Origin: JAGQOZ01 sp041399205
GTDB taxonomy: Bacteria > Planctomycetota > Planctomycetia > Pirellulales > Pirellulaceae
NCBI GenBank assembly: GCA_041399205.1
Contig: JAWKTK010000010.1
Location: forward strand, 186,001 to 250,000
Reading direction: 5' to 3'
Length of the DNA stretch: 64,000 nt
Under the pieces are notes generated by a model. That model searched no databases. It was not told the DNA's origin and was given only the letters and a program-made list of their open reading frames with translations. Of the stretch, positions 1 to 9,090 are shown piece after piece (position 1 is the stretch's first letter; every line of letters begins with the position of its first letter). Made by a program: the position numbers and the translations under genes.

Positions 1-2
1 CG

Positions 3-203
3 GGAACGGAAGTGCAGGGCGAAGTCATTCGCGTTGCGGACGAAGTCGATCGTCCCAGCCAGACATTTTTTGTGGAAGTCATGATCGATAATCGCGATGG
101 CAAACTTTTGCCGGGCGTAAATTGTTCGATCGAATTGTCAAGCGGTTCGGAGACTCGATTCACCTCGAAGCCTCGGGCCGTTCGCTCCCAAAAGGACAAA
201 TAG
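3..203 (+). CDS. C-terminal end of an HlyD/RND-type membrane fusion (adaptor) protein, 5' truncated by the window edge
   Basis: Only the last ~66 codons are present; the frame is open to the left edge. The residues (FFVEVMIDNRDGKLLPGV, then a short polar tail) resemble the terminal beta-barrel segment of periplasmic adaptor subunits, where a phrase like NRDGKLLPGM is typical. Such proteins bridge an inner-membrane transporter and an outer-membrane channel. The next genes on the same strand also carry HlyD-type domains and a TolC-type gene lies a few kb on, which supports this reading. The family call rests on a short stretch, so it is moderate. Confidence 0.6.
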   Translation, partial: GTEVQGEVIRVADEVDRPSQTFFVEVMIDNRDGKLLPGVNCSIELSSGSETRFTSKPRAVRSQKDK

Positions 204-294
204 TCCGGTTGGCAAATCGCGACTGGATTTGCCAAGAGACATCCTTGTCGAGGTCGCACGTGCGGCCTCGTTGCATTCTCGGAAAGAGCATACC

Positions 295-2130
295 ATGGCC
301 TCGGTCGAAACAAAGCGTTCGCCATCACCTAGTAAAATTGGCAATGAAATCGACCTTCGCCAGTTAGGTCGCTTTCTTCACAATGCCGTTGTGAATAGTG
401 GCTCCGAAACGATGGCCGTAGCGGGGCTTGCGGATCTGATACAGCCGTTATGTCACGCGAATCTGGTTGTCTACTTTCCGGAAGATTCGACCGGCAAACT
501 TTCCGCGGAACCGCTCACTTGCCGACCTCGGCCAGTGGCAGCTCCGCATCTTGAGCACTTGTATCGACTGGCTTTGTTTGCTGCTTCCGAATCCACCGTC
601 CAAATTGCCAAGCTCGATTCCGAATCGGATGCAGTGGTCGTGGCGGCGCCGGTGTTGCGCCACGGCAAGCCAACAGAATGCTTGGTGATGGCTCTGGATC
701 ATGGGCCCGAAACGGGCAAGCTGCTTCCCGTGGTGATTCAAAACATGCAACTGCTGGCCGCGTCGATGGGCCATTGGCGAGGCAAACTGAATTCGCTGGA
801 TGCGGAAGCGAGTCTGCAGACGCTTTCGGAATGGAACACGCTGTTGGTCCACGCCGCGGCCGCTGACAGTCTTGATGAATACTGTCGTCGCATTAGCACC
901 GGACTACGCAATTCGCTGCATGTCGACAACGTCTTCATTGGACTTCGCAACAACAGAAATCACTGTGTGCTACGAGGTGTATCCAGCGCGACGAACTTCG
1001 ACAAACAAGCCGAATTTGTGCGCATGTGCGAATCGCTGATGGACGAATATCTGTTTCGCATCGAAAATGAAGCGGAGGACGAATTCCGCGAATTATGCGA
1101 CCCGGAAGCGTTCCAGCGATTGCAAGTTGCGTTGCGGACGCACTTCCTGGACGCTCAACCTCTACGCAATGCGAAGCAACAACTGGTTGGCGTTTGCATC
1201 GTGGCCAACGAAGCGCCGTTCACATCCGATTACGCGGCCAAGTTTCACGAGTACGCCGCACAAGCAGGCACACAGATTGACCTCTTCCAAGCGTCTCGAC
1301 CGAGTCCGCTGCGGCGTTATTGGCAAAAATTCTGCCAAGCGAATGTGCGACAGCGGCGAGTGGTTCTAGGCATTGCGGCCGCCATCGCCACTATCTTGTT
1401 GGTCCCCGTTCCAGCTCGAATCACTTGTGATTGCACGGTCGAACCCGAAGTTGGACGTATTGTTTCTGCGACGCTGTCGAGCCGGGTGATAGAAATCTTG
1501 GTGAAACATGGAGAACATGTAACCAAAGGTCAGGTCTTGGCGGTGATGGACACATCAGAATTGGAAAGCGATTGGGCGGCCGCCCTGCAGCGACGAGTGA
1601 CCGCGCGAGCGAAAGCTGGTTCCAGCTTGCCCGGAGAACGCAAAGCGGGGCAAGCCGAGCTGGAACTCGCGGAAATTCAAATCGCGGAGTACCAACGGCA
1701 AATTGACAATGCCACGCTGCGCAGCCCAATCACGGGCGTCATCATGAGTGACGACATTCGGCATCTGCAAGGCAGTATGATCGAATTGGGCAAACCACTG
1801 TTGGAAGTTGGCAGTGCGGATGGAATGCGAGTGGAAGTGGCGATTGATGACGAAGACGTGCATTACGCCCAGGAAGGCCGAGACGTTTACATTAAAGTCC
1901 CTTCGCTGCCTGGCACGACCATTCGTGGCAAACTGCAACGCATTCATGGTCGAAGTGAAAAGCAACGCGACGAAAACGTTTTTGTCGGCGAAGTCGTGCT
2001 GGACGACACGGCCAATCAATTGCGGCCCGGCTTGGCTGGCAAAGCCAAAATCGACGGTCCGCGGCGACCACTGGCCTGGACGCTGTTTCGTAAAGCCGTT
2101 TCACAACTGTTGTATCGCTTAGGATGGTAA
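295..2130 (+). CDS. GAF domain - transmembrane - HlyD-type adaptor protein
   Basis: Predicted 611-residue protein. The ATG at 295 is preferred over an upstream TTG because a GAAAGAG stretch sits just before it. Residues ~170-330 look like a GAF-type sensory fold, followed by one hydrophobic helix (~355-375, rich in A, I, L and V). Then comes a biotinyl-lipoyl/HlyD region (VEPEVGRIVSATLSSRV... KHGEHVTKGQ) with a coiled part and a second lipoyl half (LRSPITGVIMSDDIRHLQG). It is therefore an inner-membrane adaptor with a large cytosolic GAF half. It ends 6 bp before the M50 gene, so the two are probably co-transcribed. The substrate is unknown. Confidence 0.75.
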   Translation: MASVETKRSPSPSKIGNEIDLRQLGRFLHNAVVNSGSETMAVAGLADLIQPLCHANLVVYFPEDSTGKLSAEPLTCRPRPVAAPHLEHLYRLALFAASESTVQIAKLDSESDAVVVAAPVLRHGKPTECLVMALDHGPETGKLLPVVIQNMQLLAASMGHWRGKLNSLDAEASLQTLSEWNTLLVHAAAADSLDEYCRRISTGLRNSLHVDNVFIGLRNNRNHCVLRGVSSATNFDKQAEFVRMCESLMDEYLFRIENEAEDEFRELCDPEAFQRLQVALRTHFLDAQPLRNAKQQLVGVCIVANEAPFTSDYAAKFHEYAAQAGTQIDLFQASRPSPLRRYWQKFCQANVRQRRVVLGIAAAIATILLVPVPARITCDCTVEPEVGRIVSATLSSRVIEILVKHGEHVTKGQVLAVMDTSELESDWAAALQRRVTARAKAGSSLPGERKAGQAELELAEIQIAEYQRQIDNATLRSPITGVIMSDDIRHLQGSMIELGKPLLEVGSADGMRVEVAIDDEDVHYAQEGRDVYIKVPSLPGTTIRGKLQRIHGRSEKQRDENVFVGEVVLDDTANQLRPGLAGKAKIDGPRRPLAWTLFRKAVSQLLYRLGW

Positions 2131-2136
2131 CCTGAA

Positions 2137-4266
2137 ATGGATGGCACTGGAAAACCAACCAACGTTTCGTCAGACCCGATGTTGATGAAGGTGCAACTTC
2201 GTCGAGATCTGCGAGGTTCGTTGCAAAAGTCGGGCGGAAAGAGCTTCTATCTGTTGGAAGATCCGCTGGCCGGCAAGTTTTATCGAATTGGCGTCAGCGA
2301 ATGGAAGTTTGCTTCGCTGCTGAACGGTCGCTTAACTTTGCGTGAAGCAACGGCGTTATATGCGGCTACGTGCGAACCAACGTTGGCCGCCGCAGATTTG
2401 GTTTCCTTGGCCAAGTGGCTGATCTCCTCGCAATTGGCAACCGTCACCGGCGGTCCACATGATCAAACGGAATTGTCCGCCGCTCAGCCCGCAGCAAAGT
2501 CTTGGCTCAGCAATCCGCTGTTTGTAAGGATTCCGCTATTTAATCCAGACCGGCTGATTTCCAAGCTATTGCCTTACTTGTCCTTCACGCTCACGCGTGT
2601 TGCGTTCTTCATTTGGTTAGTGGTGTGCACCTTTGGTTTAGGCGCCATCTTGGTCAAATGGAGACCATTTTCCGCTACGTTTTCCACCGTATTGGCTCCG
2701 GACAATTGGCTGTACCTGTTCTTGGTTTGGTTCTGCTTGAAAATTGCGCACGAACTGTATCACGGATTGATCTGCAAGAAGTATGGCGGCGATGTTCCTC
2801 GTTGCGGCGTCATGTTTATCATGTTTTCGCCCGTGGCGTTTGTGGACGTGACATCGTCCTGGCGATTTCGATCGAAATGGCAGCGAATTTACACGTCCGC
2901 CGGCGGCATGTATTGCGAATTCTTTATCGCGGCCATCGCGGCTGTCGTGTGGGCCAGTACGGAGCCCGGCTTTGTCAAGCAGCTGTGCCACAATGTTGTC
3001 ATCAGCGCCAGTCTTTCCACATTGCTGTTCAACGGTAATTTCCTGATGCGGTTTGACGGCTACTATATTGTGACCGACCTGTTGGAAATCCAAAATTTAT
3101 ACACCAAGGGCCAGCAGTTTCTTCGGCACGTGGTACGGCACTATTTATTGGGTGTGCCCAGCCAGTTTTCGCTAGAACGCGAACCACATCCTCGTTTGAT
3201 TCAGATTTACAGTTTCGCCTCGTTGATCTGGCGAATCTTCTTCTACTTCGGCATCTTGACCGTCGCCGCCACGATGTTTCAAGGCGCTGGAGTGGTGCTG
3301 GCCATTGTCACAGGCGTGGCGTGGTTCTTTCGACCCGGCGTGACCTTCTTGATGTACTTGGTCAAGGGTTCGCCACAAGAGCAGCCTAATCGTCTGCGGT
3401 TTGCTGCGATCATGGCTGGCGTGCTGGCCAGCGCGGGTGCCGTTAGTGCCATGCCGTGGCCCGGAGGTGTGTCAGTGCCGGGAGTGGTCGACTATTCACC
3501 AATTCAAGTTGTCTGGGCTCCGGATAAGGGCGGATTCGTTTGCCAGGTCTTGGTCAAACCAGGAGATATCGTGACAAAGGATGACACGTTGCTGATTTTA
3601 GAAAATAAGGATCTGGAACTAGAATTGGCTCAGAAGCAAGCGGAACGAGTCACTGCGGAAACGCAAGAAGGTCCGGCCTACCTAAAGGAAGAAAAGCTGT
3701 TGGTTTTAGATAAACAGATCTTGGATTTACAACAACGACTGTCAATGCTGGAAGTGAAGGCTCCGGTGTCCGGTGTGGTCATTGGTAGGAATTTGGATTC
3801 GCTGCTTGGTCGGTTCGTTTCCAAAGAAGCGTTGCTGTCGATTGGAGACGAATCGTCCAAGCAAGTGATTCTTTCGGCGCCCCAGCGTGATGAATCGTGC
3901 CTACGCTCCAGCGTTGGTAAACAAGTAAACTATATTCGTGCGAAGGGTCGCTTTGACGTGATTGACGGTGCCACTGTCACTATGGTAGACCCGAAAGCAC
4001 AGACCTCCGTACCGCATGAAGCCCTGGCCGCTCCGAACGGAGGACCATTGACAGTGGAATCGGGCAAGGATGGCCACGTGACTTTACTGAAGCCTCGGTG
4101 TACGGCTCGAGTGGAACTTTCCGCCACATCTACGTCCAAATTATTAGCGGGCGAATTGGTCCGCGTGCGTTTGGATGCGAGCGGCCTATCGACTGGTGAA
4201 TTTCTTTATTTACGCTTCCAAGAATGGTTGCGTTGGAAAGCGGATCCTCGCGAAGTTTCGGAATAA
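2137..4266 (+). CDS. PqqD-like / M50 (site-2 protease-like) membrane protein with C-terminal HlyD domain
   Basis: 709 residues. Residues ~10-105 resemble a PqqD-type winged helix (FYLLEDPLAGKFYRIG). Several membrane helices follow, with the zinc motif HELYH at ~205-209 and a second-site motif FDGYYIVTDLLE near 305, as in M50 proteases. After two or three more helices the C-terminal third (~440-700) is a HlyD-like lipoyl/barrel region (VLVKPGDIVTKDDTLLILEN). PqqD-M50-HlyD fusions occur in planctomycetes and resemble peptide-export or immunity membrane proteins. The reaction is unproven. It lies directly behind the GAF-HlyD gene and overlaps the convergent TolC gene by 61 bp at the 3' end. Confidence 0.75.
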   Translation: MDGTGKPTNVSSDPMLMKVQLRRDLRGSLQKSGGKSFYLLEDPLAGKFYRIGVSEWKFASLLNGRLTLREATALYAATCEPTLAAADLVSLAKWLISSQLATVTGGPHDQTELSAAQPAAKSWLSNPLFVRIPLFNPDRLISKLLPYLSFTLTRVAFFIWLVVCTFGLGAILVKWRPFSATFSTVLAPDNWLYLFLVWFCLKIAHELYHGLICKKYGGDVPRCGVMFIMFSPVAFVDVTSSWRFRSKWQRIYTSAGGMYCEFFIAAIAAVVWASTEPGFVKQLCHNVVISASLSTLLFNGNFLMRFDGYYIVTDLLEIQNLYTKGQQFLRHVVRHYLLGVPSQFSLEREPHPRLIQIYSFASLIWRIFFYFGILTVAATMFQGAGVVLAIVTGVAWFFRPGVTFLMYLVKGSPQEQPNRLRFAAIMAGVLASAGAVSAMPWPGGVSVPGVVDYSPIQVVWAPDKGGFVCQVLVKPGDIVTKDDTLLILENKDLELELAQKQAERVTAETQEGPAYLKEEKLLVLDKQILDLQQRLSMLEVKAPVSGVVIGRNLDSLLGRFVSKEALLSIGDESSKQVILSAPQRDESCLRSSVGKQVNYIRAKGRFDVIDGATVTMVDPKAQTSVPHEALAAPNGGPLTVESGKDGHVTLLKPRCTARVELSATSTSKLLAGELVRVRLDASGLSTGEFLYLRFQEWLRWKADPREVSE

Positions 4267-6119
4267 TTACCTGAAACATCGACTGGCGTCGGCGGCGGAG
4301 GCAGTTGCTGAAGCTGCGGAGATGGTGGTGACACGTCCGTCGGAACAGGAGTCGCGTCAAGCGGCGCGGGCAGATGGTCGATCTGCATCGGCGGCGAATG
4401 GATCACTTCGGTCAAGTTGCCGGCAGAACCGGAAGTCGACTGATTATCCAGCAATAATCCCAAGGCTCGCTTGTATTCGATCAAGGCCAGGCTATAGCGA
4501 GCTTGTGCGGACAGATATTCGAATTCGGCGAATGTCAGTCGTTCTTGAGCGTCCAGTAGATTGTCCAGTAGCAGAGACTTTACATTGCCGTCTCCGCCAC
4601 CGGTTTGCCATTGCTGGAACAACGAATCGACCTGATCTTTGGCACTGGACATGGCTTTGTTTCTCGCGTGCACTTCGCGAAATGCAACGTCCACTTCTCG
4701 AACTGCACGCGCGACATCGGCCTGCAGTAATGCGATCGTGTTTTCTAAGTCGCTTTGCGACTGACGCAATTCGATGCAACGACGTTGATAACGCGCCTTT
4801 GCCTGTCGATTTCCGATCGGTCGTTCGTACTGCAGACCAATCGAATAACTCGGTTCGCGCACGCTGAACTGGTCTGTCCACGCGCCCGGAATGTCACTTT
4901 CTCCGCGTAGTCCCGATGCATAAGTTTGCAATACGGCGTTCAAAATGGGCAGTAATTCGTTCTTGGCTACGCTCAGGCTTACGCCGGCTTTTTTTACTCG
5001 CTTGATGGACTGGCTTACTTCCGGACGATGCTGCATTGCGGTGCTGATGGAGTCCATCATGTTGACCGGTAAAGCGTAGCGAGCGGGCCCTTCGTTGGTC
5101 ACCAGTTCCGGCGAGGCTGTGTCGCCCGGCACTCCCAACGTTGGGTCGTTGACCCGTTTGCGAAGTTCGTCCTCCAAATTCCGAACTTGATTTTCCGCAC
5201 GAATGACTTCCACTTCGACTTTTCGGACCAAGGCTTCTGCGCGAGTGATCTGCGGATAAGTAGCATCGTAGTCCTTGCGATCATCCAACATGCGACGAAT
5301 TTTCTGCGCGCCTTCCAATAGTCGACGTTTCTGCAGCAAACTGCCTCTAGCAACATACAGATCCCAGTACGCAGAGACGACGTCTACCAAGTGATCCTGC
5401 AAGCGAAGTGAATATTCGTCCCAGCCGATGCTGGCATCCAATTGAGCCAAAACGGTAATGCTGGTGTTGTACGTTCGCCCGGCACCTCGCAGTAAGGGCT
5501 GTGTGTAACTTAGCGTCAGCCTCGAAGAACCTTGATTCGAAGGGACGAAGAACTGCGAGTTTGTGTCTTGATGACGAAACTGCTGGGCAATTTCCACTTC
5601 GCCGCCGAATGTATTTTGCCGTCGAATCCCGCCGCTGGCTGTAATATCGTGATCTTTAAATCGACTGCGATTGGTCGTCAGGATGCTGCCGACCGGTTCA
5701 CTGATGTCTCGCCAACGAGTGTCAATGAAGGACGTCCAATCAAATGTCGCGTCTGCCTCCATGATTGTGGTTTCGCGAATCAGCGGAATGTCTCGATAGA
5801 CTCGCACCTGGGCAGAATTCTGTAGTGCCGCTAACACGACCGATTCGACGGTAATCGGAACGGGTTGTTCGGCTAGGTTCAGCGGCGATGACACGGGCCG
5901 CTCCCACCACGCTTCGCCCATGGCCATTCCGTTGGGGGCCTTCATGCGTCGCGCTTGCGGCGCCGGTTTGACAACAGGACCTTCCAATTCCGTTAATTCG
6001 GAAGCCCGAGTTTGGTTCGCAGGAAATGTTGTCGACCCAATGCGAACAGTCAAACTAGCCGCCAGTGCGACCGCAACGGCAAGATGCTTTCGCCTGAGCC
6101 ACCTCCAGCTTGCTAACAT
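4206..6119 (-). CDS. TolC-family outer membrane channel
   Basis: 637 residues from the ATG at 6119, chosen because a GGGAGG ribosome-binding site lies 9-10 nt upstream; TTG at 6164 and ATG at 6149 are in frame but lack one. An N-terminal Arg-rich hydrophobic signal is followed by a domain with long helical hairpins and strands of outer membrane efflux proteins (LTLSYTQPLLRGAG, YSIGLQYERPIGNRQAKA). A C-terminal Pro-rich tail (PPSPQLQQLPPPPTP) is unusual. It probably forms the outer-membrane conduit for the neighbouring HlyD-containing proteins although it is on the opposite strand. Confidence 0.85.
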   Translation of the reverse strand: MLASWRWLRRKHLAVAVALAASLTVRIGSTTFPANQTRASELTELEGPVVKPAPQARRMKAPNGMAMGEAWWERPVSSPLNLAEQPVPITVESVVLAALQNSAQVRVYRDIPLIRETTIMEADATFDWTSFIDTRWRDISEPVGSILTTNRSRFKDHDITASGGIRRQNTFGGEVEIAQQFRHQDTNSQFFVPSNQGSSRLTLSYTQPLLRGAGRTYNTSITVLAQLDASIGWDEYSLRLQDHLVDVVSAYWDLYVARGSLLQKRRLLEGAQKIRRMLDDRKDYDATYPQITRAEALVRKVEVEVIRAENQVRNLEDELRKRVNDPTLGVPGDTASPELVTNEGPARYALPVNMMDSISTAMQHRPEVSQSIKRVKKAGVSLSVAKNELLPILNAVLQTYASGLRGESDIPGAWTDQFSVREPSYSIGLQYERPIGNRQAKARYQRRCIELRQSQSDLENTIALLQADVARAVREVDVAFREVHARNKAMSSAKDQVDSLFQQWQTGGGDGNVKSLLLDNLLDAQERLTFAEFEYLSAQARYSLALIEYKRALGLLLDNQSTSGSAGNLTEVIHSPPMQIDHLPAPLDATPVPTDVSPPSPQLQQLPPPPTPVDVSGNYSETSRGSAFQRNHSWKRK

Positions 6120-6634
6120 AAACCTGTTCCTCCCAATTCCGCTTCCCATTCGCGTCGATGTCAATTTGATGAAATGACAAATGTCGCACTTCGTGTTGAT
6201 CGACTAGCAAGCTGGTTATCTGCAAGCTACTTCCTGCTGGCGATGCAGTCGTTGCGGCTATCACAACCGGGATTCGCGGTTTTCCCTATCAGGCATAACG
6301 TTTTGCGAATGCCGCAGAGTTTGCCAGGACGCTGATGTTTTGATGGCTTGTGGTTGGATCATCGGCGGGAATGAAATGCTGTCATGGAGAGTTCGCATCG
6401 TTATTAGTACGGTGACTATCCGACGGCATTCAAATAACTCGCAGCATTCATCTAGCGGGAAAGTTTCCCAAACCGATATAAAGAGCATGTTGCGAACAGA
6501 AATCGCGATGAATCAGAGACGGATTGCGAACCATTCGCTCTGCGCTTGCGTGGTCAAATAGAGACACTGCCGTTATGTCGGACGCAAAGCCGGCGCCGGC
6601 AACGTTTATTCGAAGGAACGAATCGAGGTTGGTA
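6120..6634. other. Intergenic region between divergent TolC-type and glycine-zipper genes
   Basis: About 515 bp with no convincing gene; short open frames here lack family features. It must hold the promoters of both flanking genes, but I see no clear sigma-70 boxes or operator palindromes that I would defend. Confidence 0.5.
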
Positions 6635-7240
6635 ATGAGTTTTCGATCATGGATGGCTTGGTTGCTGGTGGCTGCCGGTCCGACGGTTGCCTTTTCGCAA
6701 AATAACACGCGCGACGGCGTGGCGCTGGGTGGCATCGCCGGCGCCATTACGGGTGGCATAATCGGCCACCAAAACGACGAAACTCCGGAAGGAGCACTCA
6801 TTGGCGGTGCTGTAGGTGCCATTGCTGGTGGACTTATTGGCAACGCCAAAGACCGCAATATCGAACAGCAGCGTTACTATCAGTATCAAGCCGTACAAGA
6901 ACAACGAATGGCGGTCACGTATGCCGACATTATAAATATGAGCCGCTCCGGAGTGAGTGACAACGTCATCATTAACCAGATTCGAACCAACGGAATTGTC
7001 AGAAAACTGGAAACGCATGACATCATTGCGTTGCACCAACAAGGCGTGAGCGAAGTGGTGATTGATGCCATGCAGCGAGCGCCGATTGCAGGCGTTACCT
7101 ATGTGGCGCCTGCACCTGTGCCGCAACCGAGACGTACCACGGTGATTGAATACCATGTCACTCGACCACGCTACGTGCCCGTCTATCCTTATCACCCGCA
7201 CTACCATGCACATAGACCAATGCGAGCGTACCATTGGTAG
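6635..7240 (+). CDS. Secreted glycine-zipper protein
   Basis: 201 residues from the ATG at 6635 (GAGG about 7 nt upstream); an earlier in-frame start would add 37 unlikely residues. A signal peptide (RSWMAWLLVAAGPTVAFS) is followed by two glycine-zipper helices, GVALGGIAGAITGGIIG and GALIGGAVGAIAGGLIG, of the kind that insert in or cross membranes (Rick_17kDa/OmpA-associated types). The middle (~90-160) contains a short repeat-like helical segment (ADIINMSRSGVSDNVIINQI), and the tail is His/Tyr/Pro-rich. It is probably an envelope protein; the precise role is unknown. Confidence 0.7.
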   Translation: MSFRSWMAWLLVAAGPTVAFSQNNTRDGVALGGIAGAITGGIIGHQNDETPEGALIGGAVGAIAGGLIGNAKDRNIEQQRYYQYQAVQEQRMAVTYADIINMSRSGVSDNVIINQIRTNGIVRKLETHDIIALHQQGVSEVVIDAMQRAPIAGVTYVAPAPVPQPRRTTVIEYHVTRPRYVPVYPYHPHYHAHRPMRAYHW

Positions 7241-7422
7241 TCCAACGTTAGAATCACAAAAGCAGAGCTGAATGTGAATCGGCTGTCGTCAAGGTGGTGC
7301 TGCAAGAGCTCGCAAGGTTTCGGCCCCAGCAAGTCGCTGGGCTGAACTATTCTGCGCGAAGGAACAGGCCGGACTTTGGCAAACGGCGGAAAGTCGATTT
7401 CGCCTGGCGATCGCAGCTACTG

Positions 7423-7623
7423 TCAAACAAACGGGGATTCTTCGTCAATTTCGTGTTCGAGGCGTCCCATCCACATTGGCGTGGCAATGAACCAAATGAT
7501 GGTGGCCAATAGCGAAATTCTGCCGGCCACTTCCAGTGACAGTCCGTTCGCCAAGTAAACCAAACTCGGACCAAACGTACCGACCAACGCCAACAGCGAA
7601 ATTAACTTTGCCATAGTCTTCAT
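7423..7623 (-). CDS. Small two-helix membrane protein, unknown function
   Basis: 66 residues from the ATG at 7623, with AGGAG about 8 nt upstream. It has two hydrophobic segments (LISLLALVGTFGPSLVYLA and a second around ISLLATIIWFIATPMWMG) and an acidic tail. It begins 12 nt after the stop of the permease gene, so it is almost certainly the last gene of the rhaA-permease operon. It could be a small transporter-associated subunit; no family is recognised. Confidence 0.65.
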   Translation of the reverse strand: MKTMAKLISLLALVGTFGPSLVYLANGLSLEVAGRISLLATIIWFIATPMWMGRLEHEIDEESPFV

Positions 7624-7635
7624 CAAAGAATCTCC

Positions 7636-9034
7636 TTACGCGGTGGTCTGTGCAAGCTGTTTCGGTTGAATCATTTTGCTGAGTGCCAAGTAGATAAGAC
7701 CACAAGCCAGCCAAGCCGGTACAACTGCATACGCCGCAAACAATCCGTGCTGAAAGAACAGGTACAGTCCTACGCCAACAGGCAATACCCACGCCAATAG
7801 CACGGCGATATTGACGGCCACTCCCGTTTTTGAGGCCAGTTCGTCTACCAGTCCAAAGCGTTTCATCAGATAGAAATCAACAAAGATGACCGCGCCCATC
7901 GGTCCCAAGATGGTTCCGTAGAGTCCGACAAAATCGAGCAACTTGGCAGATAAATTCGGGAACATACCGGCAACAGTCGCGACAGCTCCGGCCAACAGTG
8001 TCATCGATATTCGCGAACACTTGGGCAGCATGCCTTGAAACGCCAAGCCAGCTCGATAAATCGTTGGGTTTGCCGTGGTCCAGCCGGCAATCACCACACA
8101 AAGAATTCCCGTCCACCCCATAGCGCCCCAGGCCAAAGCACCGGGATTGGCCGATGCGTCTCGCGTCAACTTGATTTGAGCGGCCAATAGCAGCGCCGCC
8201 GCAATCCAGGCTACGTAATGCCCCAAGAACATGCCGATGGACGGCGCCCAACCGGCCGACGATTTCTTGGCGAACCGAAAGATCGACAAGTCGGCCATGC
8301 CAAAATGCATCGCGCCGTTACACAACCACGCGAAGATAACAATCTTGCTGAATCCAAATTCTTGCGGCCCATTTCGTTCGACAACAAACGCAATTGCGTC
8401 TGACCAAAACATTCCTTCTTGTAGCGACGCCCACGAATTCACGCCCATTCGTCCCAATGAAACAATGCCGCACGCCGCGAACACGGCAATCATCCACGGC
8501 GCCGCAATATTTGCAACTCGCTACCATCCCGTAGCCCGCCGCGGCCACCAACGAAATCACCGCGCCCACTATCACCACTAAAACCGTAAACGACGATTCG
8601 CTCAGTCCAAACACACTTTCCGGAATTGAAAACGTGATATCAAACGGCACGCCCACCGCCGTTGCGGAAACGGTAATCATCGCTCCGGCCAAGAAACAGA
8701 ACAGAACTCCATTGACCAAATTGTAAAATTTGACCAATCCGCTTCCGGCGATTCGTTCCAATTGGTAATACAACGTAAATCGCTTGGCCATGGCAATGGG
8801 CGTGACCAAATATCGCCACGTCAACACTGCCAAGAGGTTTCCCACCAGTAACCCCAGTAGCAAGTCCTGCAAACTGGCTCCAGCACCCAAGAACAACGGG
8901 CCGATCATGAATTCGGTGCCGGCTGCGTGTTCACCCGCATACATGCCCCAGAATTTGCCAGGCCCCATCAACGCGTCATCCGGCACTCGCTCTCGCTCAA
9001 ATTCGCCAGAACTGCTTTGTGTTTCTTCCGTCAT
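7636..9034 (-). pseudogene. NCS1-type (purine-cytosine permease-like) transporter, split by a frameshift
   Basis: Two overlapping frames make one ~465-residue, 12-helix transporter. The N-terminal part starts at the ATG at 9034 (GAGG upstream) and includes GPLFLGAGASLQDLLLGLLV; the C-terminal part runs from about 8515 to the stop at 7636 (GWTTANPTIYRAGLAFQGML). The frames meet at ~8515-8525, where one extra T (or loss of two bases) moves GYGMVAS into NIAAPWMIAVFAACG. Both halves are otherwise undamaged, so this may be a sequencing error. NCS1 proteins import nucleobases and related compounds, but position directly behind rhaA suggests a sugar-linked substrate here, possibly rhamnose. Confidence 0.75.
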
Positions 9035-9090
9035 AGGTAACCTCGAAAGGAGCTTTCCTGTTGTATTGCGCTGCTTTATATCGCCACTGC

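Noticed and set aside
448..2158. Antisense open frames of 60-155 codons inside the GAF-HlyD gene
   Set aside because: They shadow a strongly coding frame and have no independent support.
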